Shown here piece by piece: positions 16,116-24,928 of a stretch of 64,000 nucleotides of DNA (positions are counted from its first letter, which is position 1; the number at the start of each line of letters is the position of its first letter). The position numbers and the translations under genes are program-made. The notes under the pieces were generated by a model. It worked only from the letters and a program-made list of their open reading frames with translations. It was not told the origin of the DNA and ran no database searches. The stretch is taken from assembly GCF_004798665.1 (NCBI RefSeq), contig NZ_CP039292.1, forward strand, positions 186,001-250,000, written 5' to 3'. The DNA comes from Actinomyces procaprae (GTDB lineage Bacteria > Actinomycetota > Actinomycetes > Actinomycetales > Actinomycetaceae).

Positions 16116-16687
16116 GCAGCCCCTACCCTGACTACCCGGGCTCCCCGGAGTCCCCCCAGCAGCGCGCATCGCTGCCTCCCACGCAGGCTCAGCCCGCATC
16201 CGGCGGTCCATACCAGGCGCCGTACCCGGCTCCGCAGGGAATCCCGCAGCAGGTGCCGCTCCCTCCCTACGGCGGGCCGTACCAGCCGCAGCCGCAGCCC
16301 CGGCTCAGGGGCGCGATTGCGTGGTACACGGGGCTGTTCGTACTCGCTCTCTACCCCGGCTTTGGAGCGATCATCGCTTCGATCATCATGATCGCTGTCG
16401 GCTTGAGCTGCCGTAAGGATCCCGAACCCGTCCGCACCAATGGCACGGCCGCCGCCAACTGGGGAATCAACTATTTGCTGGCCACTGTGCTCCTCCTGGG
16501 CAGCTTCCTCTACTACTTGATCGCGATCCAGCCCGGACGCGGCTCAGACGACTTCCTACCATGGGGAATTCCAGTCGTGGCCTGGCTGCTGATCTCCCTG
16601 CTCCACGTGATCATCTGCATCGCCTTCGGCGTGCGGGCCTCACGCGGCAAGGTCGTCCCCTTCCGCGGCATCCCCTTCATCAAGTAG
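16112..16687 (+). CDS. Proline-rich membrane protein with DUF4870-like transmembrane region
   Basis: 191 residues from GTG 16112, overlapping the previous stop. Residues 1-68 are Pro/Gln/Tyr-rich (P-Y-P-A-P-Q-G-I-P-Q-Q-V-P), followed by about four hydrophobic helices: W-Y-T-G-L-F-V-L-A-L-Y-P-G-F-G, A-S-I-I-M-I-A-V-G-L, Y-L-L-A-T-V-L-L-L-G-S-F-L-Y-Y and A-W-L-L-I-S-L-L-H-V-I-I-C. The segment R-T-N-G-T-A-A-A-N-W-G-I-N-Y resembles the N/H-A-x-x-A-L-N-W motif of DUF4870 proteins. Function unknown; coupling with the immunity-like gene suggests a shared role near the membrane. Confidence 0.7.
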   Translation: MSSPYPDYPGSPESPQQRASLPPTQAQPASGGPYQAPYPAPQGIPQQVPLPPYGGPYQPQPQPRLRGAIAWYTGLFVLALYPGFGAIIASIIMIAVGLSCRKDPEPVRTNGTAAANWGINYLLATVLLLGSFLYYLIAIQPGRGSDDFLPWGIPVVAWLLISLLHVIICIAFGVRASRGKVVPFRGIPFIK

Positions 16688-16721
16688 CCGGGAGCCCCAA
16701 CCGCGCACCCACGGCGCGCAC

Positions 16722-16839
16722 GTCCAAAATCGGCACAAAGGCGGTCGGCGAACGCTGGGGCCGTTTCTGAAACCGCATGATTCCAACGTTCTGCCCGCGG
16801 CTGTCTGCGACGTCGGAGTCGTTTGTACCGGTTCTGGAC
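16722..16839. repeat. Dispersed 120-bp imperfect palindromic element, copy B
   Basis: Left arm GTCCAAAATCGGCACAAAGG and right arm GTCGTTTGTACCGGTTCTGG form an imperfect inverted pair; the centre has GAAACCGCATGATTCCAACG. It occupies most of the 325-bp gap between two convergent genes. The rest of the gap (16,840-17,012) holds no gene; it includes ACACCCCCAAACCGGAAG near 16,985, a short motif also seen near 32,207 and 63,194. Confidence 0.6.
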
Positions 16840-17012
16840 ACCTTGGGCCGCCACGCACGCCACTTGCCGCCAACGACAGGCCGCCCGGACAGGCCCCATC
16901 CCGAGATCACGCCAATACCAGAATCGTCATCGCCAACATCGTCGACCCCTACCCACGCACCCGAGGTCACCCCTCCAACACCACACCCCCAAACCGGAAG
17001 ATCCCATAAAGC

Positions 17013-20000
17013 TCACTCGCCGGTCGGCGTGAAGTCACCGACCTGAACCAGTCGGGGCTTGCGGCCGCGGCGTACCCACCAGCCGCGCCCGGGCCGCAGA
17101 TGCTCCGCCCGCACCCCGCCGATAAGCGCACCCTCACCGCGCTCACCGTCCATGATCAGGCCGGTCGCGCCCGTATCCCGCAGCGCCTGCAGCAGCTGGT
17201 CGTACAAGGCCCGCGACGCCCCGGCCACCGGCCGGGCCAACACCACATTCAGGCGCAGGTCCCGCGCCGAGGACAGGAACGGGATGATTGGCCCCAGCGG
17301 CCCGGTACCTCCCGAGGACAGGATGTCATAGTCGTCCACCACCAGCACGATCCGCGGGCCGTCCACCGCCTCACCCGCCGCCAGAGAATCGGAGCGGTGC
17401 TGCAGCTCCTGCGCGATCGACGCCGACAGCCCGCCGGCCAGCGCCGTCGACGTCGCATGCCCACCCAGGAAGGCCTCAGGGCAGGCACCGGCCGTCGTCC
17501 GCCGGACGTCGTAGACACCCACCACCAGCTCATCCGGCGTGTACCGCTCCACCAGCGACTCGATCACCCCACGCAGCACCGTGCTCTTGCCGCAGCCCGG
17601 ATCACCCAGCACCAGCAGATGCGGATCCCGACCGGTCAGGTCCAAGTTGATCGGTGTCATAGTGTCCTGGAACAAGCCCAGCGGCAGCAGCTCCGGCTCC
17701 TGCTCGACATCCGGCAGGCCCGCCGGGTCGATGCTCTCCGGCAGTAGCCGCACCGGCGCCGGCAACGGACCAGACCAGGCCTCGCCCAATTCCTCCGCCA
17801 GCACCTGCAGGGCCGCGCCGACACCCTCGGACAGGTCGGCGCCCTCAGCCACAGGCAGCGCCACCTGGGCGAACAGCTTGTCCGTGCGCAGCACCCGGCC
17901 CGGCGTATCTGCCCGCAGCGTGGCCGAGAGCTTGCGTGCCACCAGCGAATCCGCCGGATCATTCAGACGCAGCTCCAGGCGGGTGCCCACCAGCGACTGC
18001 TGCGACATGCGCAAGTCATTACCGCGAGACAGCGTCATCACCGCATGCACCCCCAAACCGCCGCCGCGGCGCAGAACCTCATCCAGCGGATCCTCCAGCT
18101 CCGGGAAGTCCGAGCGCAGCAGGCCCAGGCCATCCACCAGCAGCACCACGTCCGCGCTGGCCAGCTCGGGCAGCTCGCCCGCGGCGTGCCGGGCGCGCAG
18201 CACCTCCAAGGAGTCGATACGGCGCGCCGCCAGCACCTGCTCGCGCTGATCCAGCATCGCCACCACCTCCTCCAGCACGCGGCGCATGCGCTCCCGATCA
18301 CCGCGTGTGGCCACGCCGCCCACATTCGGCAGCGCCGCCAGCCGCGACAACCCGCCGCCAGTGGCATCCAACCCGTAGAAGGCGAGCCGGTCGGGTCCGT
18401 ACGTCAGCGCCGCCGCGGTGGCCAGCGTCCACAGGAAGGTGGTACGCCCGCTCTGCGGCGCCCCAACCACGGCCACATGCCCACCGCCCACAGTCAGGTC
18501 CGCCAGCCACGGCTGCTGCCGCTGCCGGGCGGGATCATCAACCAGCCCCACCGGCACCCTCGGACCGGGACCGGGCGGAGTTGGCGCCCGCAACCCGACG
18601 GCGTCTCGCCGCAGCGCCCCGCCCAACACGTCCGTCAGCGGCAGCCGGGCAGGCAGCGGCCGCAGCCACACCGGCGGCATGGGCCCGGCCGCCCGGGCCA
18701 GCTGTGCCACTACGGCATCAACCACCGTCGTCCGGGTGGTGTGCCCCTCCGGCACGACCGCCTGCGCCGCCGTCGGCTCCTCGGCCTCCAGGCCGTTGTA
18801 CACCGGCAGCAGCAACGGCACCTGCTCCTCACGCTCGGCAGGTGCGGGCTCGGCATCCACCTCCTCCACCGGACCGGAAACGTAGCCGGCCCGGAAGCGC
18901 GTGAAGACACTGGTGTCCACCTTCAGGTACCCGTACCCGGGGGAGGCCGGCAGGTGGAATGCATCCGGCACCCCGATCACCGTAGAGGACTCGCCCTCGG
19001 TGAAGGTGCGCAGGCAGATCCGGTAGGACAGGTAAGTGTCCAGGCCGCGCAGCTTGCCGCTCTCAATGCGCTGGCTGGACAGCAACAGGTGCACGCCAAT
19101 AGACCGGCCGATACGCCCAATCGTCAGCAGCAGGTCCACGAAGTCCGGATTCGCCGTCAGCAGCTCCCCGAACTCGTCAATGATGACGAACAGGTGCGGC
19201 ATGGGCGCCATCTCCGGATGCTCCTCGCGCAGCCGCCGGTAGTGGGCGATGTCCGGGGAGGACCCTGCGTCACGCAACTGCTTCTGCCGACGCACCACCT
19301 CCCCCGCGATCGAGGCGCGCGCCCGCTCGATCAGCCCGGCGTCGTCGGCCAGGTTGTCCATCAGCCCCACCACGTGCGGCAGGGAGGCGAAGGGCGCGAA
19401 GGCCGCGCCGCCCTTGTAGTCGACCAGGATCATGGACAGGTCCTCCGGGCCGTGGCCGACCGCCAGCGCCGTCACCAGGGTGCGCAGCAGCTCCGACTTG
19501 CCCGAGCCGGTCGCACCCACGCACAACCCATGCGGCCCGACCCCCAGCTGGGCGGACTCCTTCAAGTCCAGCAGCACCAGCTCGTGGCTGTCATCGGTGC
19601 CCAGCGGCACCCGCAGGAAGTCACGGGCCGAGCGGGGGCGCCAGGCGGAGCGAACGTCAATACTCCGGGGATCATCTACGCCCAGAAGGTCCGCCAGGGA
19701 CGTTGCGGACGCCTCCTCCACCTCCCGCTCCGCGGCCGCCCCCAGGGACAGCGGCGCCAGCGCCCGGCACACGCCCTCCGCCGACGCCGGCCCCAGCTCA
19801 TCCGGGGTCACCACGGTGGGTGGGGGCGGGGCGGCGTCATGGTCACCCCTCCCCGAAGCGTCCAGGGCTGGACGCAGGTCCTCCACCAGCACCGTGCCGT
19901 CGTCGCGAACCGTCAGCCGCAGCGACGGGTCGGAGGGCTCGTCCAAACGGTCGGTCACCAGGTGCAGGACGGTGGCACCCACGTCCTGCGCCCGCAGGGA

Positions 20001-21014
20001 GGCGTCGGGAATCGCCAAGGACTGGGCCGGCCCGTCGGCGTCGACGACGGCGAGCAGGCGGGTACGACGCCGCAGCGCCCCGCCCGCCCCCACGCGCGCC
20101 ACCTGGGCGGCCGCCTTCGCCGCGGCCGCGATCTCGGGACGCAGCACGCGCTCCAGGTCCTGCTGGTCCGCCCCCACTCGGCGCATGGCCACCGGGCCAT
20201 CGAAGGCGCCGTGAACGCGCAGGTGCGGGAGCCGGGCCACTCCCTCCCACGCCTCGGCGACGGACTGGTCGTAGGCGAGGGCGATGTGCAGGTCCTCCGG
20301 GGCATGGTGTACCGCCGCCTGCACCAGCAGGGTGCGGGCCAGGGCGCGGGTGACCTCCCGCGGCCCAATGATCGACACCTCGCCGGCGGCATCAAGATCG
20401 ACAGTGGCCGGCATGGCGTACTGCACCGCGTAGTTGTCCACCAGGGCGCGGGCCTCCCGCACCAGCAGTGGATCGGCCTGGGCGACGGCGTCCCCGCGGG
20501 GCATGGTCGCCAGCGGATGCGGCAGATCGGCGGTGCCCAGCCGCAGGCGCAGGAAGTCGCCGTCGGTACGCCGCCGCTCCCAGCGCCGTTCGGGGGAGAC
20601 CGCCCAGGCGGCCAGTGCCGACGGTGCGGGGTGGGCCCGGAAGGCACGTCGACGCAGCTGCCCGGCGGTCGCCTCCAGGGAGGCCGCGGCATCCGCCAGT
20701 GCGTCCAGATAGCGCTCCCGCCGCTCCCGGCGCTGACGGGCCTGCCCGTTGCGGCGGGAGACGGTGGCCGCGAACATCCCGATCACGGTCACCAGCATCA
20801 CCACCGCGCCGAGGATCGCGAAGATCAGGTTCGAACGCAGCAGCGTCATCATCAGCATGGATGACCCCGCGCCCGCCAGCGGCAGCATCATCTGGAAGGG
20901 GAATCCCTGCCCCGCGCCGGTGTCCGCCAGCTGCGGCGGCGCGGGTACGGTGGCAGGCTCGGGCAGTTCCAGCGGACGGTGCAGACGTCCGGGGCGGTGG
21001 ACGGTGCGGATCAT
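17013..21014 (-). CDS. eccC: Type VII secretion ATPase EccC (fused Ca/Cb type)
   Basis: 1,333 residues, the full length for a single-chain EccC. Two transmembrane helices lie near residues 43-85. Three FtsK/SpoIIIE-type ATPase domains follow, with P-loops G-A-T-G-S-G-K-S at ~500, G-A-P-Q-S-G-R-T-T at ~855 and G-D-P-G-C-G-K-S-T at ~1,140. The second P-loop has Arg for Lys and is probably inactive, as downstream EccC domains often are. A Walker B-type L-F-V-I-I-D-E-F-G-E-L is in domain 1. EccC is the motor that recognises WXG100/LXG substrates at the membrane. Its start overlaps the end of the next upstream gene by four bases (21,011-21,014), so eccC is the last gene of a tightly coupled minus-strand operon. 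Confidence 0.95.
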   Translation of the reverse strand: MIRTVHRPGRLHRPLELPEPATVPAPPQLADTGAGQGFPFQMMLPLAGAGSSMLMMTLLRSNLIFAILGAVVMLVTVIGMFAATVSRRNGQARQRRERRERYLDALADAAASLEATAGQLRRRAFRAHPAPSALAAWAVSPERRWERRRTDGDFLRLRLGTADLPHPLATMPRGDAVAQADPLLVREARALVDNYAVQYAMPATVDLDAAGEVSIIGPREVTRALARTLLVQAAVHHAPEDLHIALAYDQSVAEAWEGVARLPHLRVHGAFDGPVAMRRVGADQQDLERVLRPEIAAAAKAAAQVARVGAGGALRRRTRLLAVVDADGPAQSLAIPDASLRAQDVGATVLHLVTDRLDEPSDPSLRLTVRDDGTVLVEDLRPALDASGRGDHDAAPPPPTVVTPDELGPASAEGVCRALAPLSLGAAAEREVEEASATSLADLLGVDDPRSIDVRSAWRPRSARDFLRVPLGTDDSHELVLLDLKESAQLGVGPHGLCVGATGSGKSELLRTLVTALAVGHGPEDLSMILVDYKGGAAFAPFASLPHVVGLMDNLADDAGLIERARASIAGEVVRRQKQLRDAGSSPDIAHYRRLREEHPEMAPMPHLFVIIDEFGELLTANPDFVDLLLTIGRIGRSIGVHLLLSSQRIESGKLRGLDTYLSYRICLRTFTEGESSTVIGVPDAFHLPASPGYGYLKVDTSVFTRFRAGYVSGPVEEVDAEPAPAEREEQVPLLLPVYNGLEAEEPTAAQAVVPEGHTTRTTVVDAVVAQLARAAGPMPPVWLRPLPARLPLTDVLGGALRRDAVGLRAPTPPGPGPRVPVGLVDDPARQRQQPWLADLTVGGGHVAVVGAPQSGRTTFLWTLATAAALTYGPDRLAFYGLDATGGGLSRLAALPNVGGVATRGDRERMRRVLEEVVAMLDQREQVLAARRIDSLEVLRARHAAGELPELASADVVLLVDGLGLLRSDFPELEDPLDEVLRRGGGLGVHAVMTLSRGNDLRMSQQSLVGTRLELRLNDPADSLVARKLSATLRADTPGRVLRTDKLFAQVALPVAEGADLSEGVGAALQVLAEELGEAWSGPLPAPVRLLPESIDPAGLPDVEQEPELLPLGLFQDTMTPINLDLTGRDPHLLVLGDPGCGKSTVLRGVIESLVERYTPDELVVGVYDVRRTTAGACPEAFLGGHATSTALAGGLSASIAQELQHRSDSLAAGEAVDGPRIVLVVDDYDILSSGGTGPLGPIIPFLSSARDLRLNVVLARPVAGASRALYDQLLQALRDTGATGLIMDGERGEGALIGGVRAEHLRPGRGWWVRRGRKPRLVQVGDFTPTGE

Positions 21015-21979
21015 GCCTCACCTCGCGCAGAAGCTTGAACGGTCTGGGCGGCCGCATCGACGGCGCGGGCGGCCAGGACGGCGACCGCCGTGGCGGTGCG
21101 GCGCCGCAGCGGCGTCGGGCCGGGGTGCCGCAGCGCGGGGTCGTAGGGGATCAGGGTCTCATCCGGGCACAGGCGGGGAATGAGCGGATGCCCGGGCGCG
21201 GTGGCGACGACGGCATGCAGTACCACGGGCGGCCTACCCCTTAAGGTCCCCGCCGACCCGGCCGGGACCGGCTCTGTACCGACCACACCGCCGACGGCGT
21301 CGCTCGGATCATCGGTCAGGGCGCTGGCGAGCCGGTGCAGGCGCTCCCGGCTGCGCTCCACCGCGCGACGCCGCGCCGGGGTCACCAGCACGACGGCGTG
21401 GTGGAGTGGGGCGATCTCAGTGAGCTCCGCCTGGGTCAGGGGGCCGAACTCGGTCAGGCAGACATCGAAGAAGTGCCCGAGTTCACGCCGTGCCCGGCGC
21501 CATGCCGACGCCCGCCCGCCCCCCTCAGGCTCCAGCCGCAGGCAGGAGGTCAGGCCATCCGGCCCGCAACCGGCGGCATCGCGCAGGACCGGGCCGAGTT
21601 CCGCCGTCGGCACCGCGGTGGGAACGGGAGCCTCCAGGGGCCAGCGACGGGAGAATGACAGGCGGTCGGCGGCGGTGTCCCGGCCGGGGGATGCGGACAG
21701 CAGCAGCACCGGTGCGCGCCGGGCGCGGGCCAGGGCGCCAGTCAGCTGCATGCCGACGGTGGTGGCCCCGCAAGCAGGCTCGGTGGGGACCACCGCAATA
21801 CGGCAGGTCAGCGGCAGCGGCGCAATCATGGCCCGGTGCGTCTGCGCGACGGTACGGCGCCAGGCGGCCGCACCGGTGAGGGCCAGGGCACCCAGGTCGA
21901 GTGGACGGCGCAGGAGGCCCAGGCGGTCGGCGTCACGGTCGCCCGGCGTACTCGAAGTACCGACGGCGGGAGCGGTCAT
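21011..21979 (-). CDS. MinD/ParA-like protein with degenerate P-loop, T7SS operon
   Basis: 322 residues from ATG 21979, where an ATGA overlap with the eccD stop fixes the start. The region R-I-A-V-V-P-T-E-P-A-C-G-A-T-T-V-G-M-Q-L split as V-V-P-T and G-A-T-T-V-G looks like the first strand and P-loop of a MinD/ParA protein, but the lysines of the deviant Walker A (K-G-G-x-G-K-T-T) are missing. The next strand, P-V-L-L-L-S-A-S-P-G-R-D-T, and a later F-D-V-C-L-T-E-F-G-P-L fit the same fold. It probably does not hydrolyse ATP normally. Position between eccC and eccD suggests a structural or regulatory part of the secretion machine; this is inferred. Confidence 0.65.
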   Translation of the reverse strand: MTAPAVGTSSTPGDRDADRLGLLRRPLDLGALALTGAAAWRRTVAQTHRAMIAPLPLTCRIAVVPTEPACGATTVGMQLTGALARARRAPVLLLSASPGRDTAADRLSFSRRWPLEAPVPTAVPTAELGPVLRDAAGCGPDGLTSCLRLEPEGGGRASAWRRARRELGHFFDVCLTEFGPLTQAELTEIAPLHHAVVLVTPARRRAVERSRERLHRLASALTDDPSDAVGGVVGTEPVPAGSAGTLRGRPPVVLHAVVATAPGHPLIPRLCPDETLIPYDPALRHPGPTPLRRRTATAVAVLAARAVDAAAQTVQASARGEA

Positions 21980-23283
21980 GCGAACAGCCCCAGCAGGTGG
22001 GTGAAGAGCCCGTCGAGGCCACACAGCAGCGGCACCGTGGCTACGGTGGCCGCCGTCTCCAACCGGTCGCCCAGGCGACGCAGCCGCACGCGGGTCTGGT
22101 CGGCGCTCTGGTAGACGGAGGCGGCCGACACCACCAGGATGACGACGACGATCACGGCGGTGCGCTGCGGCCCGGGCAGCGATGAGGACAGAATCAGCGG
22201 TGCGGGCAGGCACGCCAGCCACAGGGCGATCACCTCCGCCCGCAGGGGGAAGGCACGGGAGCGCAGCGCCGTGGCGACAACCACCGCGCCGGCCAGCCAC
22301 TGGCCCCACGGATCATCCTGCCGGGCCAGGCTCGCCGTCGCCCAGGCCAGGGCGGCGGCCACCACCAGGCAGGCGACCAGCAGCGAGTCGTGGGCGGCGG
22401 TCAGACTGCGATGCGCCCGGTCGCGCGGCGGCAGCACCCCGGTAAGCGCCGTGTCATCCAGCCTGGCAGCGCCCGAAACCACCAGTGCGGTCCACGGCAG
22501 GCAGCCCGCGAGTACCAGTGCGAGTACCGCCAGGAGGCCATGAGCCAGCTTCGTGGTGGGGGACAGGGCGGTCACAAGCAGCCACACGCCCTCAATGCCG
22601 AGCCCGACGGCGGCGCCGGTGATCCAGCCGACCCGACCGAAGGCCAGACCCATGCCGGCCACGGCCAGCAGCAGCACGGCCACGGCGGCGAGCGCGCCGG
22701 ACTCGGTTCCCGCCGTCGCCAGGGTGAGGCACTGCGACGCCAGCAGCCCCAGCGGCAGGCACAGCCCGAGGACGCCGAGGCCGGCGGGGCCGATGCCGCC
22801 GCGCCGGAGTGCGGCGGCGGCGAATAGCAGGAGCAGACCCGTCAGCGCCACCCAGGTGTGCGCCGTCGGCGGGATCTCCTGGAGCTGCGGCCACGTGGCA
22901 AGCGCGGTCAGGACGCCGATGAGAATGCCGGCTCCCAGCGGCCGGTCCGTCCCCCGCCACCGGCCCGGATGCGCCTCGGTGAGGTCCGCCATGGCCTCAC
23001 TGAGGTCGGAGACGCGCGCGGGCGGCGGGATCTCGTCGTCGGCAACCACGCGCAGGACCTCGCCGTCGAGCACCTCCTGGGAGGCCAGGTCCAGCTCGGG
23101 GTCCACCAGGCGGCCGTCGGCGCGAACCAGGCTGGTGGCCGGAGGGGTGCCGGACCGGCTTGAGGCGCCGCCCAGAAGGGACAGCAGCGTCGGCATCTGC
23201 GTGCCGACGGGCTCGGTGGAGGGCAGCACCAGCTCCGCCCGTGACCGGTCCGCCACAAGGGTGATGCGGGTGTAGGGGATCAT
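21976..23283 (-). CDS. eccD: Type VII secretion channel protein EccD
   Basis: 435 residues. The first ~90 residues form a ubiquitin-like domain (Y-T-R-I-T-L-V-A-D-R-S-R-A-E-L-V-L-P then L-D-G-E-V-L-R-V-V), the usual cytosolic start of EccD/YukD-like proteins. About eleven hydrophobic helices follow to the C-terminus. EccD forms the membrane vestibule of actinobacterial T7SS. The gene overlaps its upstream neighbour and the MinD-like gene by four bases each, so 23618 to 17013 reads as one coupled operon. Length and topology are normal. Confidence 0.9.
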   Translation of the reverse strand: MIPYTRITLVADRSRAELVLPSTEPVGTQMPTLLSLLGGASSRSGTPPATSLVRADGRLVDPELDLASQEVLDGEVLRVVADDEIPPPARVSDLSEAMADLTEAHPGRWRGTDRPLGAGILIGVLTALATWPQLQEIPPTAHTWVALTGLLLLFAAAALRRGGIGPAGLGVLGLCLPLGLLASQCLTLATAGTESGALAAVAVLLLAVAGMGLAFGRVGWITGAAVGLGIEGVWLLVTALSPTTKLAHGLLAVLALVLAGCLPWTALVVSGAARLDDTALTGVLPPRDRAHRSLTAAHDSLLVACLVVAAALAWATASLARQDDPWGQWLAGAVVVATALRSRAFPLRAEVIALWLACLPAPLILSSSLPGPQRTAVIVVVILVVSAASVYQSADQTRVRLRRLGDRLETAATVATVPLLCGLDGLFTHLLGLFA

Positions 23284-23618
23284 TGCTCTGCTTCCTGGGA
23301 TGCCAATCCCGCGCCGTCATTCGGCTGAGGCGACGCGGGCGCATCCGTGACGTATGCCGTGGGGTCCTGTGTGGCGTGCGCGGTGGCGCCGTCGGTGTAA
23401 GTGCTCGGGGTAGTGCGGATCGAGTCCAGGTGCGTGGAGACGTAGGCGTACCCCACGCAGCCGCTGCATGCCAGGGCGGCGACCACCAGTGACGCGATCA
23501 GCCGCGGCCCCAGGGCTCGGCTCCTGCCCGGGGTACGGCCGCGCTCCAGGGCGTCGCGCAGGCGGGCGTGGTGCACGCGCGCAGAATCCAGGACCGCCTG
23601 CTCGTTCTCACGTGGCAT
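23280..23618 (-). CDS. Single-pass membrane protein in the T7SS operon
   Basis: 112 residues; ATG 23618 was chosen because GAGGGAGTC precedes it at correct spacing. The N-terminal ~50 residues are charged and helical (V-L-D-S-A-R-V-H-H-A-R-L-R-D-A-L), followed by one transmembrane helix with a Cys pair region (I-A-S-L-V-V-A-A-L-A-C-S-G-C-V-G-Y-A-Y-V) and a Thr/Pro/Ala-rich external tail. Not recognised as EccB or EccE, both of which are much larger. It could be a small anchoring subunit; the only support is its four-base overlap with eccD. Confidence 0.75.
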   Translation of the reverse strand: MPRENEQAVLDSARVHHARLRDALERGRTPGRSRALGPRLIASLVVAALACSGCVGYAYVSTHLDSIRTTPSTYTDGATAHATQDPTAYVTDAPASPQPNDGAGLASQEAEQ

Positions 23619-23753
23619 GGAGACTCCCTCCCGTACGTGATTCCCCAGACCGGCCCCGGTGCTCGTTCTCGCGTGCCATGACGGGCCTGATGCGATCGGC
23701 GCGTGTGCCTGCACGGGCCGCTACGCCGTTCCCGGTCCGGGCTGTCGATGCGC

Positions 23754-24731
23754 TCATCCGACCATCCGTTCGGGGCCGGGGGCCTCGGCGTCGGCGATGC
23801 CCGCTCCACGCTGCGCACGCGCACGCTCCTGCTCACGCTCCAGTGCCCGCAGCGCCTTGCGTGTCATGGGGGGTGGGGCAGGGGCGGCGGGGGCGGGCGA
23901 CCGGGGTGCGCTGATGGCAGGGGGCGGCGTCGGTTCGGGAGGCGGTGGGGGCGGGGGAGCCTGTAGTGGTACGGACGGCGGCAGGTCGATCATGGAGGGC
24001 GTATGCGCGGAAACCGCGCGAAGCGTGTGCGGCGGCCTGGAGGGGAGTGCCACCGCGCCCGGGGCCCCAGCGGGCTGCGGCTGGGGGAGCTGGGGCTGCT
24101 GGGGCTGGGGCTGCTGCGTCGGCGCCGGCTGCTGGGGCTGCTGCTGCGACGGCGCCGGCTGCTGGGGCTGCTGCTGCGACGGCGCCGGCTGCTGGGGCTG
24201 CTGCTGCGACGGCGCCGGCTGCTGGGGCTGCTGCTGCGACGGCGCCGGCTGCTGGGGCTGGGGCTGTGACGAGTACGGCAATGCCACCGATGCCGACTGG
24301 GCGGCGAGCTCATCCAGCTCGTCCAGGGTGACGCGTGAGGGATCCGGGCCCTCCCTGACATCGAGCACGGTCGCCCCGGCGGCCGGTCCGAGGTGCAGGA
24401 GTGGCAGCAGGGAGCGTGCTGTTCCGGTGGGTAGCCCGGCATCGGCGTCGACCGTGAGCAGGCCGAGCACCATGCCGCCGACGGCTCTGCCGTACAAGCA
24501 GTGAGTGACTGTCTGGGCTAGGAGCAGACCGGTCGCGACCAGCACTAGCAGGAGCCTGAGCAGTGCCGGGCCCGGCACCACCAGGCCAAGCGTCAGGGGT
24601 AGGACAACGACGGCCAGATCGATGCCGATGCTGGCCGCAATGCTCTGCCGAGAGGCTGCGCGGCAGCCGGCGGGAAGCGGTGGGCATGCCGGGGTTGAGG
24701 CCTGCGATGACCGTAAGGCCTGTGCAGTCAA
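23754..24731 (-). CDS. RDD-family membrane protein with Pro/Gln repeat tail
   Basis: 325 residues from TTG 24731; AAAGGAGGT five bases upstream decides this unusual start. Residues ~25-140 hold an RDD-type domain: R-Q-S-I-A-A-S-I-G-I-D-L-A-V-V, two or three helices, and G-R-A-V-G-G-M-V-L-G-L. Residues ~190-265 are four-plus copies of a ten-residue Q-Q-P-Q-Q-P-A-P-S-Q repeat, then a proline-rich stretch and a charged C-terminal helix (R-K-A-L-R-A-L-E-R-E-Q-E-R-A-R-A). RDD proteins are common in actinobacterial T7SS loci. It is the first gene of the minus-strand operon, 135 bp upstream of the next. Confidence 0.8.
   Translation of the reverse strand: MTAQALRSSQASTPACPPLPAGCRAASRQSIAASIGIDLAVVVLPLTLGLVVPGPALLRLLLVLVATGLLLAQTVTHCLYGRAVGGMVLGLLTVDADAGLPTGTARSLLPLLHLGPAAGATVLDVREGPDPSRVTLDELDELAAQSASVALPYSSQPQPQQPAPSQQQPQQPAPSQQQPQQPAPSQQQPQQPAPSQQQPQQPAPTQQPQPQQPQLPQPQPAGAPGAVALPSRPPHTLRAVSAHTPSMIDLPPSVPLQAPPPPPPPEPTPPPAISAPRSPAPAAPAPPPMTRKALRALEREQERARAQRGAGIADAEAPGPERMVG
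24115..24262 (-). repeat. 30-bp in-frame tandem repeat in the RDD gene
   Basis: Unit CGGCGCCGGCTGCTGGGG plus twelve more bases, repeated four times with a partial fifth copy, encoding P-Q-Q-P-A-P-S-Q-Q-Q on the minus strand. Copies are almost identical at the DNA level, so copy number is probably variable between strains. Confidence 0.9.
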
Positions 24732-24928
24732 GGGGTACCTCCTTTGCCGGGGCAGGGTGGCGCCACGTGCGAAGTGCAGGCGCCGAATGACAATCGCGTT
24801 TCGATCACGAGTATGGCACGGATGTGGCCATACTCGTATGTGGTATTGCATGCATTGCGGGAATCGGGGGCGCGATTGCGGTCGTGGCGTGGGGTGTGTG
24901 GCGTGCGTCCGGAGACCAGTGGATCCGG

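Noticed and set aside
18045..20864. 939-codon antisense frame opposite eccC
   Set aside because: His/Gln/Arg-rich mirror of a high-GC gene; EccC on the minus strand is unambiguous.
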